In this document: positions 55,271-64,000 of the stretch, piece after piece
How positions within the stretch are numbered: the stretch's first letter is position 1
Layout of the letters: each line of letters starts with the position of its first letter
NCBI GenBank assembly: GCA_963791905.1
Contig: CAWBTX010000007.1
Coordinates: 220,593 to 284,592, forward strand
Direction: 5' to 3'
DNA: 64,000 nucleotides
From: Gaiellasilicea sp963791905
GTDB lineage: Bacteria; Actinomycetota; Thermoleophilia; Gaiellales; Gaiellaceae
The notes under the pieces: model-generated
Seen by the model: the letters and a program-made list of their open reading frames with translations, nothing else
Told to the model about the DNA's origin: nothing
Database searches by the model: none
Translations under genes and position numbers: made by a program

Positions 55271-56159
55271 GTGGTCAGAGCGCGCGACTACGGCGGCCCC
55301 GACGATCTGCGCCGCATGCAGCAGCTGGTGACCCGGATGTGGGCCGAGCGCGGTGAGCCGCCGGTCTCGCATCACGTCGGCGACCTGCCGTGGGGGCGGT
55401 TCTCCATCGCCGGGCGCGAGCACACGTTCCCGACGCGGCTGTGGGAGGAGGACGGCGAGGTCGTCGCGTGGGCGTGGGTGACGCTGCCGGACGAGCTCCA
55501 GCTCGCGATCGCGCCGGGGCGGCGCGGCGAGTTCCTGGACGACGCGATCGCCTGGGCGGACGCGCGGGCCGGGCTCGCGGTCAAGGTCGACTCCCTGGAC
55601 GCGGACGGCGAGCTGCGCGGGCTGCTCGTCGAGCGTGGCTTCGGGCCACTCGCGGAGGACGAGATGTACAGCCACGCTCGGACGCTCGCCGAACTCGCCG
55701 AGCCAGTGCTCCCTGACGGCTTCCGCCTGCGCCACGTGCGCCTGCCCGAGGATCTCGAGCGCCGCGTCCGAGGTGCACCGTGCGTCCTTCGGCACGGAGG
55801 ACCGCCCCTCCCGGATGACGACGGAGGGCTACGCGGCGGCCGCGGCAGCCTGGCCATACCGGCAGGAGCTCGACTGGGTCGTGGAGGCGAGCGACGGCCC
55901 GTTCGCCGCCTCGTGTCTCGTGTGGCTCGACGCGGACAACCGGGTCGCGGAGCTCGAGCCCGTCGGCACGGACGCGAGGTACCGTCGACGCGGCCTCGGG
56001 GGTGCGGCGTGCATCGCGGCGATGCGAGCCGCGCGCGACGCCGGAGCCGACACCGCGGTCGTCTACGCGCAGAGCGACGAGGCACGGGCCCTCTATCGCT
56101 CGATCGGCTTCGAGGAGATCGGCCGCTATACCTGGTTCGCTCGACCGTCCTCCGGGTAG
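55271..56159 (+). CDS. Tandem GNAT acetyltransferase, one frameshift
   Basis: About 295 codons. The N-terminal half (YGGPDDLRRMQQLVTRMWAE; EVVAWAWVTLPDELQLAIAP) is a degenerate GNAT fold. The C-terminal half has an intact motif A, GTDARYRRRGLGGAACIAAM, and AVVYAQSDEARALYRSIGFE. One extra C near 55771 splits the frame between them. Substrate unknown. It is divergent from the PPDK regulator. Confidence 0.78.
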
Positions 56160-56172
56160 CCTCTCCCGTCCG

Positions 56173-57531
56173 ATGGCCGACACCGTCACCATGGACAAGA
56201 TCGTCTCGCTGAGCCGCCGGCGCGGGTTCGTCTTCCCCTCGTCGGAGATCTACGGCGGCCTCGGCTCGTCGTACGACTACGGCCACTACGGCGTTCTCCT
56301 GAAGGACAACGTCAAGTCCGCGTGGCTGCGCGCGATGGTGCAGGAGCGGGAGGACATCCTCGCGCTCGACTCGTCGATCATCCTCCACCCGCGTGTGTGG
56401 GAGGCCTCCGGTCACGTGAGCGGGTTCAGCGACCCGCTCGTCGACTGCCGCACCTGCAAGCAGCGCTTCCGGGCCGACAAGCTCGACGAGGCGCAGTGCG
56501 GCAAGCGGCCGAGCAAGCACCCGGGCGAGACCCCGGACTGCGACCTGACCGAGCCGCGCCAGTTCAACCTCATGTTCAGGACGCGCGTGGGCGCCGTCGA
56601 GGAGACGGGCACCGACGCCTACCTTCGCCCGGAGACGGCGCAGGGCATCTTCCTGAACTTCAAGAACGTCGCCCAGATCGCGCGCCGCAAGCCTCCCTTC
56701 GGGATCGCGCAGATCGGCAAGGCTTTCCGCAACGAGATCACGCCCGGCAATTTCATCTTCCGGACGCTCGAGTTCGAGCAGATGGAGATGGAGTACTTCG
56801 TGCCGCCCGCCGAGGCGAGCGAGTGGTACCGCTACTGGGTCGACGAGCGGCTGGCATGGCACGTGCGCCTCGGCGTCCGCGAGAGCCACCTCCGCGTCCG
56901 CCCGCACGACGCCGACGAGCTCTCGCACTACTCGAAGGAGACGAGCGACATCGAGTACCTCTACCCCATCGGCTGGTCCGAGCTCGAGGGGATCGCGAAC
57001 CGCGGCGACTTCGACCTGACTGCCCACACCGCCTCGTCCGGGAAGGAGCTCGTGTGGGTCGACGCGGGCACCGGGGAGCGGTACGTCCCGCACGTGATCG
57101 AGCCGGCGCTCGGTGTCAACCGATCGATGCTGACCTTCCTGATCGACGCGTACGACGAGGAGGTCGTCGCCGAGCGCGAGCGGACGGTGCTGCGGCTGCA
57201 TCCCCAGCTCGCGCCGGTGAAGGCGGCGGTGCTACCGCTGATCGGCAAGAGCGAGGACATGGTCTCGAAGTCGCGCGCGCTGTTCGAGGAGATACGCCGG
57301 GTCGTCAGCGCCGAGTACGACGACAGCGGCGCGATCGGCCGCCGCTACCGGCGCCAGGACGAGATCGGGACGCCGTGGGCGCTGACGATCGACGAGCAGA
57401 CGCTCGAAGACGACACCGTCACGATCCGCGACCGCGACTCCCTGGCGCAGGAGCGGATCCCGATCGGCGGCGCCCGCGAGCACGTCCTCGACCGGCTCGT
57501 GGAGGAGTGGCGGACGCCGAAAACGGACTAG
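56173..57531 (+). CDS. glyS: Glycyl-tRNA synthetase (single-chain class II)
   Basis: 452 aa from the ATG at 56173. FVFPSSEIYGGLGSSYDYGH, GVLLKDNVKSAWLRAMV, the zinc-binding part with CRTCKQRFRADKL, motif 2 IGKAFRNEITPGNFIFRTLE, and HVIEPALGVNRSMLTFLIDA leading to the anticodon-binding domain are typical of the homodimeric type. Its TAG shares a CTAG with the stop of the convergent GNAT gene. Confidence 0.96.
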   Translation: MADTVTMDKIVSLSRRRGFVFPSSEIYGGLGSSYDYGHYGVLLKDNVKSAWLRAMVQEREDILALDSSIILHPRVWEASGHVSGFSDPLVDCRTCKQRFRADKLDEAQCGKRPSKHPGETPDCDLTEPRQFNLMFRTRVGAVEETGTDAYLRPETAQGIFLNFKNVAQIARRKPPFGIAQIGKAFRNEITPGNFIFRTLEFEQMEMEYFVPPAEASEWYRYWVDERLAWHVRLGVRESHLRVRPHDADELSHYSKETSDIEYLYPIGWSELEGIANRGDFDLTAHTASSGKELVWVDAGTGERYVPHVIEPALGVNRSMLTFLIDAYDEEVVAERERTVLRLHPQLAPVKAAVLPLIGKSEDMVSKSRALFEEIRRVVSAEYDDSGAIGRRYRRQDEIGTPWALTIDEQTLEDDTVTIRDRDSLAQERIPIGGAREHVLDRLVEEWRTPKTD

Positions 57532-57950
57532 ACCCTCGATGGCCGCTCGAGCAGGCGCTCGCCCGGCGCGAAGCCGAACTTCTCGTAGAGCCCGTGCGCG
57601 TCGGCGGTGTGAAGGATCCAGCGCCGGTCCGCAAAGGGCCCATCGTCGACCGTGAAGCGCACGAGCTCGACGCCACGTCCCGCGCCACGGTGGTCCGGAT
57701 GGACGTAGACGTCCGCGAGGTAGACGAGACCGGCGTCGGGCGCGTCGACCGTCCGGCTGAAGCCGACCTGCCGGCCGTCGTGGTAGAGCCCGACGACCCG
57801 GCTCGCCCGGTCGACGAGGCCGTCCATCACGTCGCGCGGCCGTCCAGAGGCCCAGTACGACTCCTCCGAGATGAAGCGGTGCACCTCGTCGCGGTCGATC
57901 CGGGCTGGATCGTCGTCCAGCTCGTATCCACCTGGCAGCGCGCGCCTCAC
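57528..57950 (-). CDS. GNAT-family N-acetyltransferase
   Basis: 140 aa from a GTG at 57950 that overlaps the recO stop (GTGA). VYLADVYVHPDHRGAGRGVE is the acetyl-CoA motif; HRFISEESYWASGRP and ADAHGLYEKFGFAPGERLLE match a common GNAT subgroup. It seems to be co-translated with recO. Substrate unknown. Confidence 0.88.
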   Translation of the reverse strand: MRRALPGGYELDDDPARIDRDEVHRFISEESYWASGRPRDVMDGLVDRASRVVGLYHDGRQVGFSRTVDAPDAGLVYLADVYVHPDHRGAGRGVELVRFTVDDGPFADRRWILHTADAHGLYEKFGFAPGERLLERPSRV

Positions 57951-58688
57951 GCGGAGAGCGTGCGCAGGCGGAAACCGCCGTGGTGCTCGTACGACGTGGT
58001 GATCACCGCCAGCGACTCGCGCGCCGCGCGATCCGTCAAGCCCGCGTCGTCCGCTCCGGCAAGCGGGCTTCGCAACAGCGCCCGGATGCCGCGGAGCCCC
58101 TCCGGCGAGAGCGCGATCGTGCCCGACCCGCACTCGCGGCACACCGCCCCGCCCGCCGAGGGCAGGTAGCCGACGAGCCCGTCCTCGACACCGCACTCGA
58201 CGCAGGAGTCGAGGTGCGGCATGTAGCCCGAGAGCCAGAGCAGCTTCAGCTGGAACGAGAGGGCGAGAGGATCGGTGGCCGGCCTCGCGGGCGCGCCGCG
58301 ACGGCAGCTCGTCCAGCCGGTCGAGGAAGCGTGTGAGCGCCGTGAACGCGCGCTCGTTCGCCTCCTGCTCGGTGAAGAGCCGCAGCATCGCCTCGGCGCC
58401 GATGAGCCCCACCGCAAGCCGGTACGGCTCCTCGCGGGCCTCGTGATGCGAGCGGATCAGCGCGACCCCGGTGACCGTTTGGAGCTCACCCGAGCCCTGG
58501 TGCAGCATCAACTCGACGTGCGAGAGCGGCTCGAGCCGCGCGCCGAAGCGAGACTTCGTCCGCCGTACGCCCTTCGCCACCGCGCCGACGCGGCCGCGAT
58601 CGGCCGTGTACACGTGCAGCACGCGGTCGGCCTCCGCGAAGCGAAACGAGCGGAGGACGACCGCCTCGGTCTTGTACGTGCGGCCCAT
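57947..58688 (-). CDS. recO: DNA repair protein RecO, one frameshift
   Basis: About 246 codons when joined. The OB-fold N-terminus (YKTEAVVLRSFRFAEADRVL; TADRGRVGAVAKGVRR) and the zinc-finger C-domain (LKLLWLSGYMPHLDSCVECG; AVCRECGSGTIALSPEGLRG) lie in different frames; one extra base near 58275-58300 separates them. RecO loads RecA onto SSB-coated DNA with RecR. All four zinc Cys are present (CVEC, CREC). Confidence 0.9.
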
Positions 58689-58749
58689 GCAGCGAGTGTA
58701 GAGACGCCGTCGGCAGAACCCAGGTCCCGAGATATACGTTGTAACTGAG

Positions 58750-59004
58750 ATGAGGAGGATCCAGATCTACACGACGCGCTGGTGTGGCTACTGCGTGCGC
58801 GCGAGGGCGCTGCTCGACGAGCGCGGTCTTCCGTACGAGGAGATCCCCCTCGACGACGATCCCGCGTTCCGGCAGACGCTCCACACGCTCACCGGCGGGT
58901 GGTCGGTGCCGCAGATTCTGATCGACGGACAGCCGATCGGCGGCTACACCGAGCTCTGGCGCCTGAGTCAGGCGGGCGCGCTCGACAAGCGCATCGCGGC
59001 TTAG
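58750..59004 (+). CDS. Glutaredoxin-like protein (mycoredoxin/Grx type)
   Basis: 84 aa. The redox centre is CGYC in IYTTRWCGYCVRARALLDER, with the cis-Pro in WSVPQILIDGQPIGGYTELW. Length and motif fit class I glutaredoxins/mycoredoxins, which reduce mixed disulfides with low-molecular-weight thiols. Its TAG stop is inside palindrome copy D. Confidence 0.93.
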   Translation: MRRIQIYTTRWCGYCVRARALLDERGLPYEEIPLDDDPAFRQTLHTLTGGWSVPQILIDGQPIGGYTELWRLSQAGALDKRIAA

Positions 59005-59022
59005 CAACAGACTGTTACAAGG
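59000..59022. repeat. Dispersed palindrome, copy D
   Basis: CTTAGCAACAG-A-CTGTTACAAGG. It lies between the convergent glutaredoxin and mutM genes and contains the TAG of the first and the TAA of the second. Confidence 0.8.
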
Positions 59023-59830
59023 TCTGGCACGTCGGGCAGAACCACGTGCCGCGGCCGCCCACGCGCGTCTTCTCGATCGGCGTCCCGCAGCGGTCGCACG
59101 GCTCGTCCAGCCGTCCGTAGGCGCGGAACTCGCGCTGCATCGAGCCGGACGAGCCATCCGGTAGGCGGTAGTCGGTCAAGGTCGACCCCTGGCGAGCGAT
59201 GCCGAGCTCGAGCGCTCGTCTGATCCCCCGGTGCAGCCTCCGCAGCTCGTCCGCGTCCAGGCTTCCCGCCGGACGGAGCGGGTGCAGCCGCGCGTACCAC
59301 AGCGCCTCGTCGACGTAGATGTTCCCGAGGCCCGCCACGGTGCGCTGATCGAGCAAGGCCGCCTTGAGCGGTGCGCGCCGACCGGCAAGGCGCTCGCCGA
59401 GGCCCTTCGCCGTGAACCGCCCCAGCGGCTCGACGCCGACCTTCGCTGCGAGGTACGGCTCGAGCTCGCCTGGCTCGAGCAAGAGCCAGGTGCCGAAGCG
59501 GCGGACGTCCCGGTAGGCGATCCGCGTCCCGTCGTCGAGCGTGACGAGCGCTCGCCGGTGCGGCACCTCCGACGCAGGGTCGTGCAGGACGGTGCCCGTC
59601 ATCCGCAGGTGCACCAGCAGCGCCCGGCCCGACTCGAACCGGACGATGAGGTACTTGCCACGGCGACCGACCTCCGCGACGCGCTCGCCCTCCAGCTCCG
59701 CTGCGACCTCGAGCGGCTCGAGCGGGCGGGTGAGCCGAACGTCGTCGATCTCGACCTGCTCGAACGTGCGCCCCTCGAGGATCGGCGCCAGCCGTCGCCG
59801 TACCGTTTCGACCTCCGGCAGCTCAGGCAC
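59015..59830 (-). CDS. mutM: Formamidopyrimidine-DNA glycosylase
   Basis: Removes oxidised purines such as 8-oxoG and nicks the AP site. 271 aa. The catalytic start PELPEVETVRRRL (Pro1-Glu2), LLVHLRMTGTV (the lysine is followed by KYLIVRF), the helix-two-turn-helix LDQRTVAGLGNIYVDEALW and the C-terminal zinc finger CDRCGTPIEKTRVGGRGTWF with CPTC are all intact. Confidence 0.96.
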   Translation of the reverse strand: MPELPEVETVRRRLAPILEGRTFEQVEIDDVRLTRPLEPLEVAAELEGERVAEVGRRGKYLIVRFESGRALLVHLRMTGTVLHDPASEVPHRRALVTLDDGTRIAYRDVRRFGTWLLLEPGELEPYLAAKVGVEPLGRFTAKGLGERLAGRRAPLKAALLDQRTVAGLGNIYVDEALWYARLHPLRPAGSLDADELRRLHRGIRRALELGIARQGSTLTDYRLPDGSSGSMQREFRAYGRLDEPCDRCGTPIEKTRVGGRGTWFCPTCQTL

Positions 59831-59863
59831 GAGAGGCTCGAAGTGAAACCCGGCGAGCGGGCA

Positions 59864-60334
59864 TCACTCGCCGCGAGGCAACTCGAAGCGGGCGATGACT
59901 CCTTCGTCGCCGCCCTCTGGCACCGGGCGCTCGGGATGGCGCGTGGCCACCCAGGCGACCCCCGCCTCCGGGTAGGCCACGACGTCGGGAAACCGCTTGG
60001 TCGAGATGGCGAGCAGCCGCGCCGGCTCGTCCGTCGGGTTCGAGAACGTGTGCAGTCCGTCCGGCCCCTCGGGGAAGTAGACGACGTCTCCGGGCGAAAG
60101 CTGCTCCTCGGCTTCCGGAGTGCGGACGGTCGGCCTTCCGCTGAGGATGAAGAACATCTCCTCGACGCCGTAGTGCATGTGCAGGTGACCTCCCGGCGAC
60201 CCAGGCAGAAGCTCCCTCAAAGAGGCACCGAGCATGTCGGTCCCGAGCGTGTGCCCGAACCAGCGGACGCGCACCCGGTCCTGGTCGTCCACCTCATCCC
60301 AGGGTTCGTCTGCCACGAAATTCAAGCGGCGCAT
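59864..60334 (-). CDS. Cupin-domain protein
   Basis: 156 aa. A single cupin barrel: HLHMHYGVEEMFFILSGRPT is motif 1 (H-x-H...E) and GDVVYFPEGPDGLHTFSNPT is motif 2 (P-x-G...H). Metal binding is expected; the substrate is unknown. It ends with an extension VVAYPEAGVAWVATRHPERP. Confidence 0.85.
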   Translation of the reverse strand: MRRLNFVADEPWDEVDDQDRVRVRWFGHTLGTDMLGASLRELLPGSPGGHLHMHYGVEEMFFILSGRPTVRTPEAEEQLSPGDVVYFPEGPDGLHTFSNPTDEPARLLAISTKRFPDVVAYPEAGVAWVATRHPERPVPEGGDEGVIARFELPRGE

Positions 60335-60439
60335 CCGATTCCTCCGTTTCGCTCGGGTATTGCAAGGAGATCATGCTGCCTCAGCGCGCCTCCTCTCGGC
60401 CCAGGCGAGCTCCTGCGAGCTCACGTTACGCTCGCGCAG

Positions 60440-60915
60440 GTGGCGCACTACATCTTCAACTCGGTGAAAGGGGACGCAGCGAGCGGCCCGTCGCCGCGCC
60501 ACCAGGTCGCCGAGCTCGTGCGAGTCGGGATGTGGGGCGTCGACACCGACGAGCCGCATCGCGACGCGCTTGCCCCCGGCGACCTCGTCCTCGTCTATCT
60601 TGGCGCGCCCGAGCGGGAGTTCATCGGCAGGGCCGAGCTTGCCTCGGCGGTCCACGATTGGACACCGTCCGAGGCGCAGGTGTACCCGGGTGATGCCCCG
60701 AGCGGAGTAGTGCTCGCTCAGTTCGAGGAGTGGGACCCGCCCGTCGCGATGCAGACGGTGCTGTCGCACATGGACCCGTCAGAGAAGGCGAAGGCCGACT
60801 TCCAGGCGGGCGTCGTTGGATCACCACGAACGAGTACGAGACCGCGCTTGCGGTGGCGGCCGGACGTGCGCCTCGACTGGCTGATCCACCCGCAACGCTC
60901 GCATCAAGCCTCTGA
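60440..60915 (+). CDS. EVE/PUA-like domain protein, one frameshift
   Basis: About 158 codons from a GTG at 60440. AHYIFNSVKGDAASGPSPRH, VGMWGVDTDEPHRDALAPGD, LVLVYLGAPEREFIGRAEL and AQVYPGDAPSGVVLAQF resemble EVE-domain proteins, which bind modified bases. A missing base near 60817 splits off ITTNEYETALAVAAGRAP. The stop lies at the very edge of the IS110 element, so the natural C-terminus may have been lost. Confidence 0.6.
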
Positions 60916-60916
60916 T

Positions 60917-62371
60917 ATGGAGCAAAGAGTCAAGGGGCCCGGCTCGGATTGACGGTCTTGCTGTTGTGCTCGAGCAGCGGATGGTCCTGGGCAGCGACGG
61001 TGGATCAGACTGATATTCGCCGGTCGGGACGGCATGACTGGGAACCGTCGGGAGCTGCCTCGGTCTAGCGTCGCGGGTCACCGGCCGAGGCCGGTGCCGC
61101 ATAGAGGCTTCGAGGGTCCTCCGTGTGGTCGGGCGCATCCGCTGCTCGAACCTTCTGCTCAGGCGCTCCTGAGCGGTTGCTCGGTCGCGATCGCCCAGAC
61201 GAAGCCGGCGAGCTCGCGGGCGCAAGCGACGACGATCTTCTGAGAGGGCTTGCCGCGGGCGGCCATCCTGAGCCAGCGGGAGTGCAGCCGCTGCTGGCAG
61301 CGCCAGGCGCGCTCGACGACGAGGGCGTCTTGGCCGCGTTGGCGGCGGGCGAGCTGGTAGCCGACCGTCGGCCGGCGGCGCGCGTGCCAGGCGGCCTCGA
61401 CCAGCAGCCGGCGTACATGCGCGTTGCCGACCTTGGTGATCGAGCCCTGCCGGCGCTGCTCGCCGGAGGAGTGCTCCGAGGGCACCAGCCCGACGAAGGC
61501 CATGAACTCCTCCGCCGAGCGGAAGCGGCTGAAGTCGCCGATCTCGACCGCGATCCCGAGCGCGCTCAGCGTGTCGAGGCCGCGCAGGCAGCGCAGCCGG
61601 GCCACGAGCTCGCGCCACGGTCCTTGCTCGGCTGCCTCCCGGATCGCGCGTTCGAGCTCCTCGATCCGCGCGGTCGACCAGATCGACGGTGTGCAGGTAG
61701 GTATCGAAGGTGTGCTGCTGGGCGGGGAAGTCGAAGCGCTGCTGGGACAGCCACTTGCGGCGAGCGACACCCCAGGATGCCCACGGCAGCCGTCGCCCGT
61801 GCCGCAAGCAGAACTTCGACAGGCGGTGCCGGTCACGCATGCGATCCAGGCGCGCGTCCTCGCGGGCACGCACGAGATCGCGAGCGGCCTCCTGCTCGGG
61901 CGAAGGCACATGGATCGGCTCGAGCAGCCCGCCGGCGAGCAGGCGCGCGAGCTTGCGCGCGTCCCGCGGGTCGGTCTTGACGCGATCGCCCGGTCGAGTC
62001 GGCACGAGGCCCGGCGCCACCACCGCGCATTCGATCCCCCGCCCGCCCAAGTGGCGATAGAGACCGAAGCCCGTCGGCCCAGCCTCGTAGCAGCAGCGCA
62101 CCCGCGGCCAGCGGCGAAGCGCGCGCTCGACCGCCGCCTCGTCGTAGGGCAACGTCCGCTCGGCGAGCAGCTCGTCGCCGCGAATCGCGGCCAGACGAAC
62201 CGAACTGGCGTGCACATCCAGCCCAACGGTTACCGTCCTAGACTCGTTCATGGTCGGCGACCTCCGTATGTGGCTCTACCGGGCCACCCCCGGCAACCCA
62301 CGACAAATGCGCAGGCGCCGACCACTCTCCGCCAACAACCGGACGCCGCGCCCCCGGGGCTACGGCTCCAT
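60917..62371 (-). mobile_element. IS110-family insertion sequence
   Basis: A single transposase gene (61159-62251, minus) is flanked by ~240 bases downstream and ~120 bases upstream. A 7-base inverted repeat, ATGGAGC at 60917-60923 and GCTCCAT at 62365-62371, fits subterminal ends. The element fills exactly the space between the EVE and deoA stop codons. The long non-coding flank has a perfect hairpin (CACCGGCC/GGCCGGTG, 61079-61096) and is a candidate for the guide (bridge/seek) RNA known in this family. Confidence 0.7.
61159..62251 (-). CDS. IS110-family transposase, one frameshift
   Basis: About 364 codons when joined. The RuvC-like DEDD domain is at the N-terminus (VTVGLDVHASSVRLAAIRGD; CCYEAGPTGFGLYRHL; VKTDPRDARKLARLL) and the serine-containing C-terminal domain has LVPSEHSSGEQRRQGSITKV with NAHVRRLLVEAAWH. 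One extra C near 61685 (GTC-GAC-C-GCG-CGG) breaks it. Repairing that base gives a normal full-length enzyme. Confidence 0.92.
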
Positions 62372-62376
62372 CCTGT

Positions 62377-63669
<1,293 letters not shown>

Positions 63670-63733
63670 TTCGTCGTCCCGTCCAGTTCGGCCATCTTGT
63701 TCGCGCCCGCCGACACGGCGACGATCATGCCCG

Positions 63734-63922
63734 ATGAAGGTGTGGCAGATCGTCGGGATGATCGAGGCCGACGGGTGGCAGCTGACCCGAACGCGCGGAA
63801 GTCACCGTCAGTACGCGCACCCGACGAAGCCGGGGCTCGTCACGGTGCCGGAACGGCAGTCTCACGACTTGCACCCGAAAACGGCTGCCAGCATCCTTCG
63901 CCAGGCAGGATTGAAGCGGTGA
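63734..63922 (+). CDS. hicA: HicA-family mRNA interferase toxin
   Basis: 62 aa from the ATG at 63734. A double-stranded-RNA-binding-like fold: KVWQIVGMIEADGWQLTRTR then GSHRQYAHPTKPGLVTVPE, with the catalytic His in GSHRQY, and SHDLHPKTAASILRQAGLKR. It cleaves RNA when free of HicB. It is transcribed away from deoA and its stop overlaps the hicB start (GTGA). Confidence 0.88.
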   Translation: MKVWQIVGMIEADGWQLTRTRGSHRQYAHPTKPGLVTVPERQSHDLHPKTAASILRQAGLKR

Positions 63923-64000
63923 CAACGGTTGAACAGACGCAGCAGTGCATCATCCTGATCGAGGGCGAGCACTTCCGTCGAACTACTCGGCATGGTCCCC
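63919..64000 (+). CDS. hicB: HicB-like antitoxin, cut by the window edge
   Basis: Starts at a GTG overlapping the hicA stop. CIILIEGE is followed, after a one-base loss near 63966, by ALPSNYSAWSP in the next frame; this matches the HicB start (V-I-E-x-x-x-x-x-Y-S-A-x-x-P-D). The rest lies beyond the window. Confidence 0.65.
   Translation, partial: MTTVEQTQQCIILIEGEHFRRTTRHGP

Overview
The window is GC-rich and looks like a chromosome segment of a deep-branching actinobacterium. I infer class Thermoleophilia (Gaiellales/Solirubrobacterales-like) from the protein style, a Gram-positive type LexA box (GAAC-N4-GTTC), SepF/DivIVA division proteins, an ImuB-DUF6504-DnaE2 mutasome and a mycoredoxin-like glutaredoxin. 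That placement is inference; nothing here proves it.

Layout. (1) 1-8.2 kb is an accessory stretch: a cut-off sensor kinase, a CPBP protease, a secreted TIM-barrel-like protein, then small resistance/detoxification-type genes (two VOC proteins, a P-loop kinase, a GNAT, an APH kinase) mixed with decayed gene remnants. It ends at a tRNA/tmRNA-like 3' end followed by an intrinsic terminator, which I read as a possible integration boundary. (2) 8.3-12.2 kb holds a large cyclase-ATPase-TPR regulator, a second tRNA-like scrap, tRNA-Pro(GGG) and a CHRD-domain protein. (3) 12.2-22.5 kb, all minus strand, is the conserved core run rpsB-tsf-pyrH-frr-uppS-cdsA-dxr-rseP-ispG-proS-xre: translation, isoprenoid and envelope lipid supply, with many 4-base stop/start overlaps. 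(4) 22.7-32.4 kb, also minus strand, is murA, a hisB-like gene, ridA, cca, pgeF, yggS, sepF, yggT, divIVA, DUF167, traR, lspA, rluD: peptidoglycan, division and lipoprotein functions. (5) 32.5-46 kb carries an HD protein, a PLP enzyme, a nuclease, a glycosyltransferase, a GH15 hydrolase, a subtilase with a polyproline tail, and the mutagenic polymerases dnaE2 and imuB behind a LexA-controlled promoter. (6) 46-60.9 kb includes a rhomboid protease, a GlxA-type regulator facing a methyltransferase, pyruvate phosphate dikinase and its regulatory kinase, a LigD-type polymerase domain, glyS, recO, a glutaredoxin and mutM. (7) 60.9-64 kb has an IS110-like element, a shattered deoA and the start of a hicAB toxin-antitoxin pair.

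Single-base indels break many otherwise healthy genes, including essential ones (pyrH) and repair genes (recO, dnaE2). Most are one C or G gained or lost in a short GC run, so sequencing or assembly error is the likeliest cause except in deoA and the 6.8-7.4 kb remnants. For those genes I give the joined span.

The least explained signals are a dispersed 23-base palindrome (four copies, three of them supplying gene stop codons and one inside dnaE2), an orphan LexA box over a tiny membrane-protein ORF, a degenerate HisB homologue beside a MurA whose catalytic Cys is replaced by Asp, and an 11-base tandem repeat at 54.05 kb.
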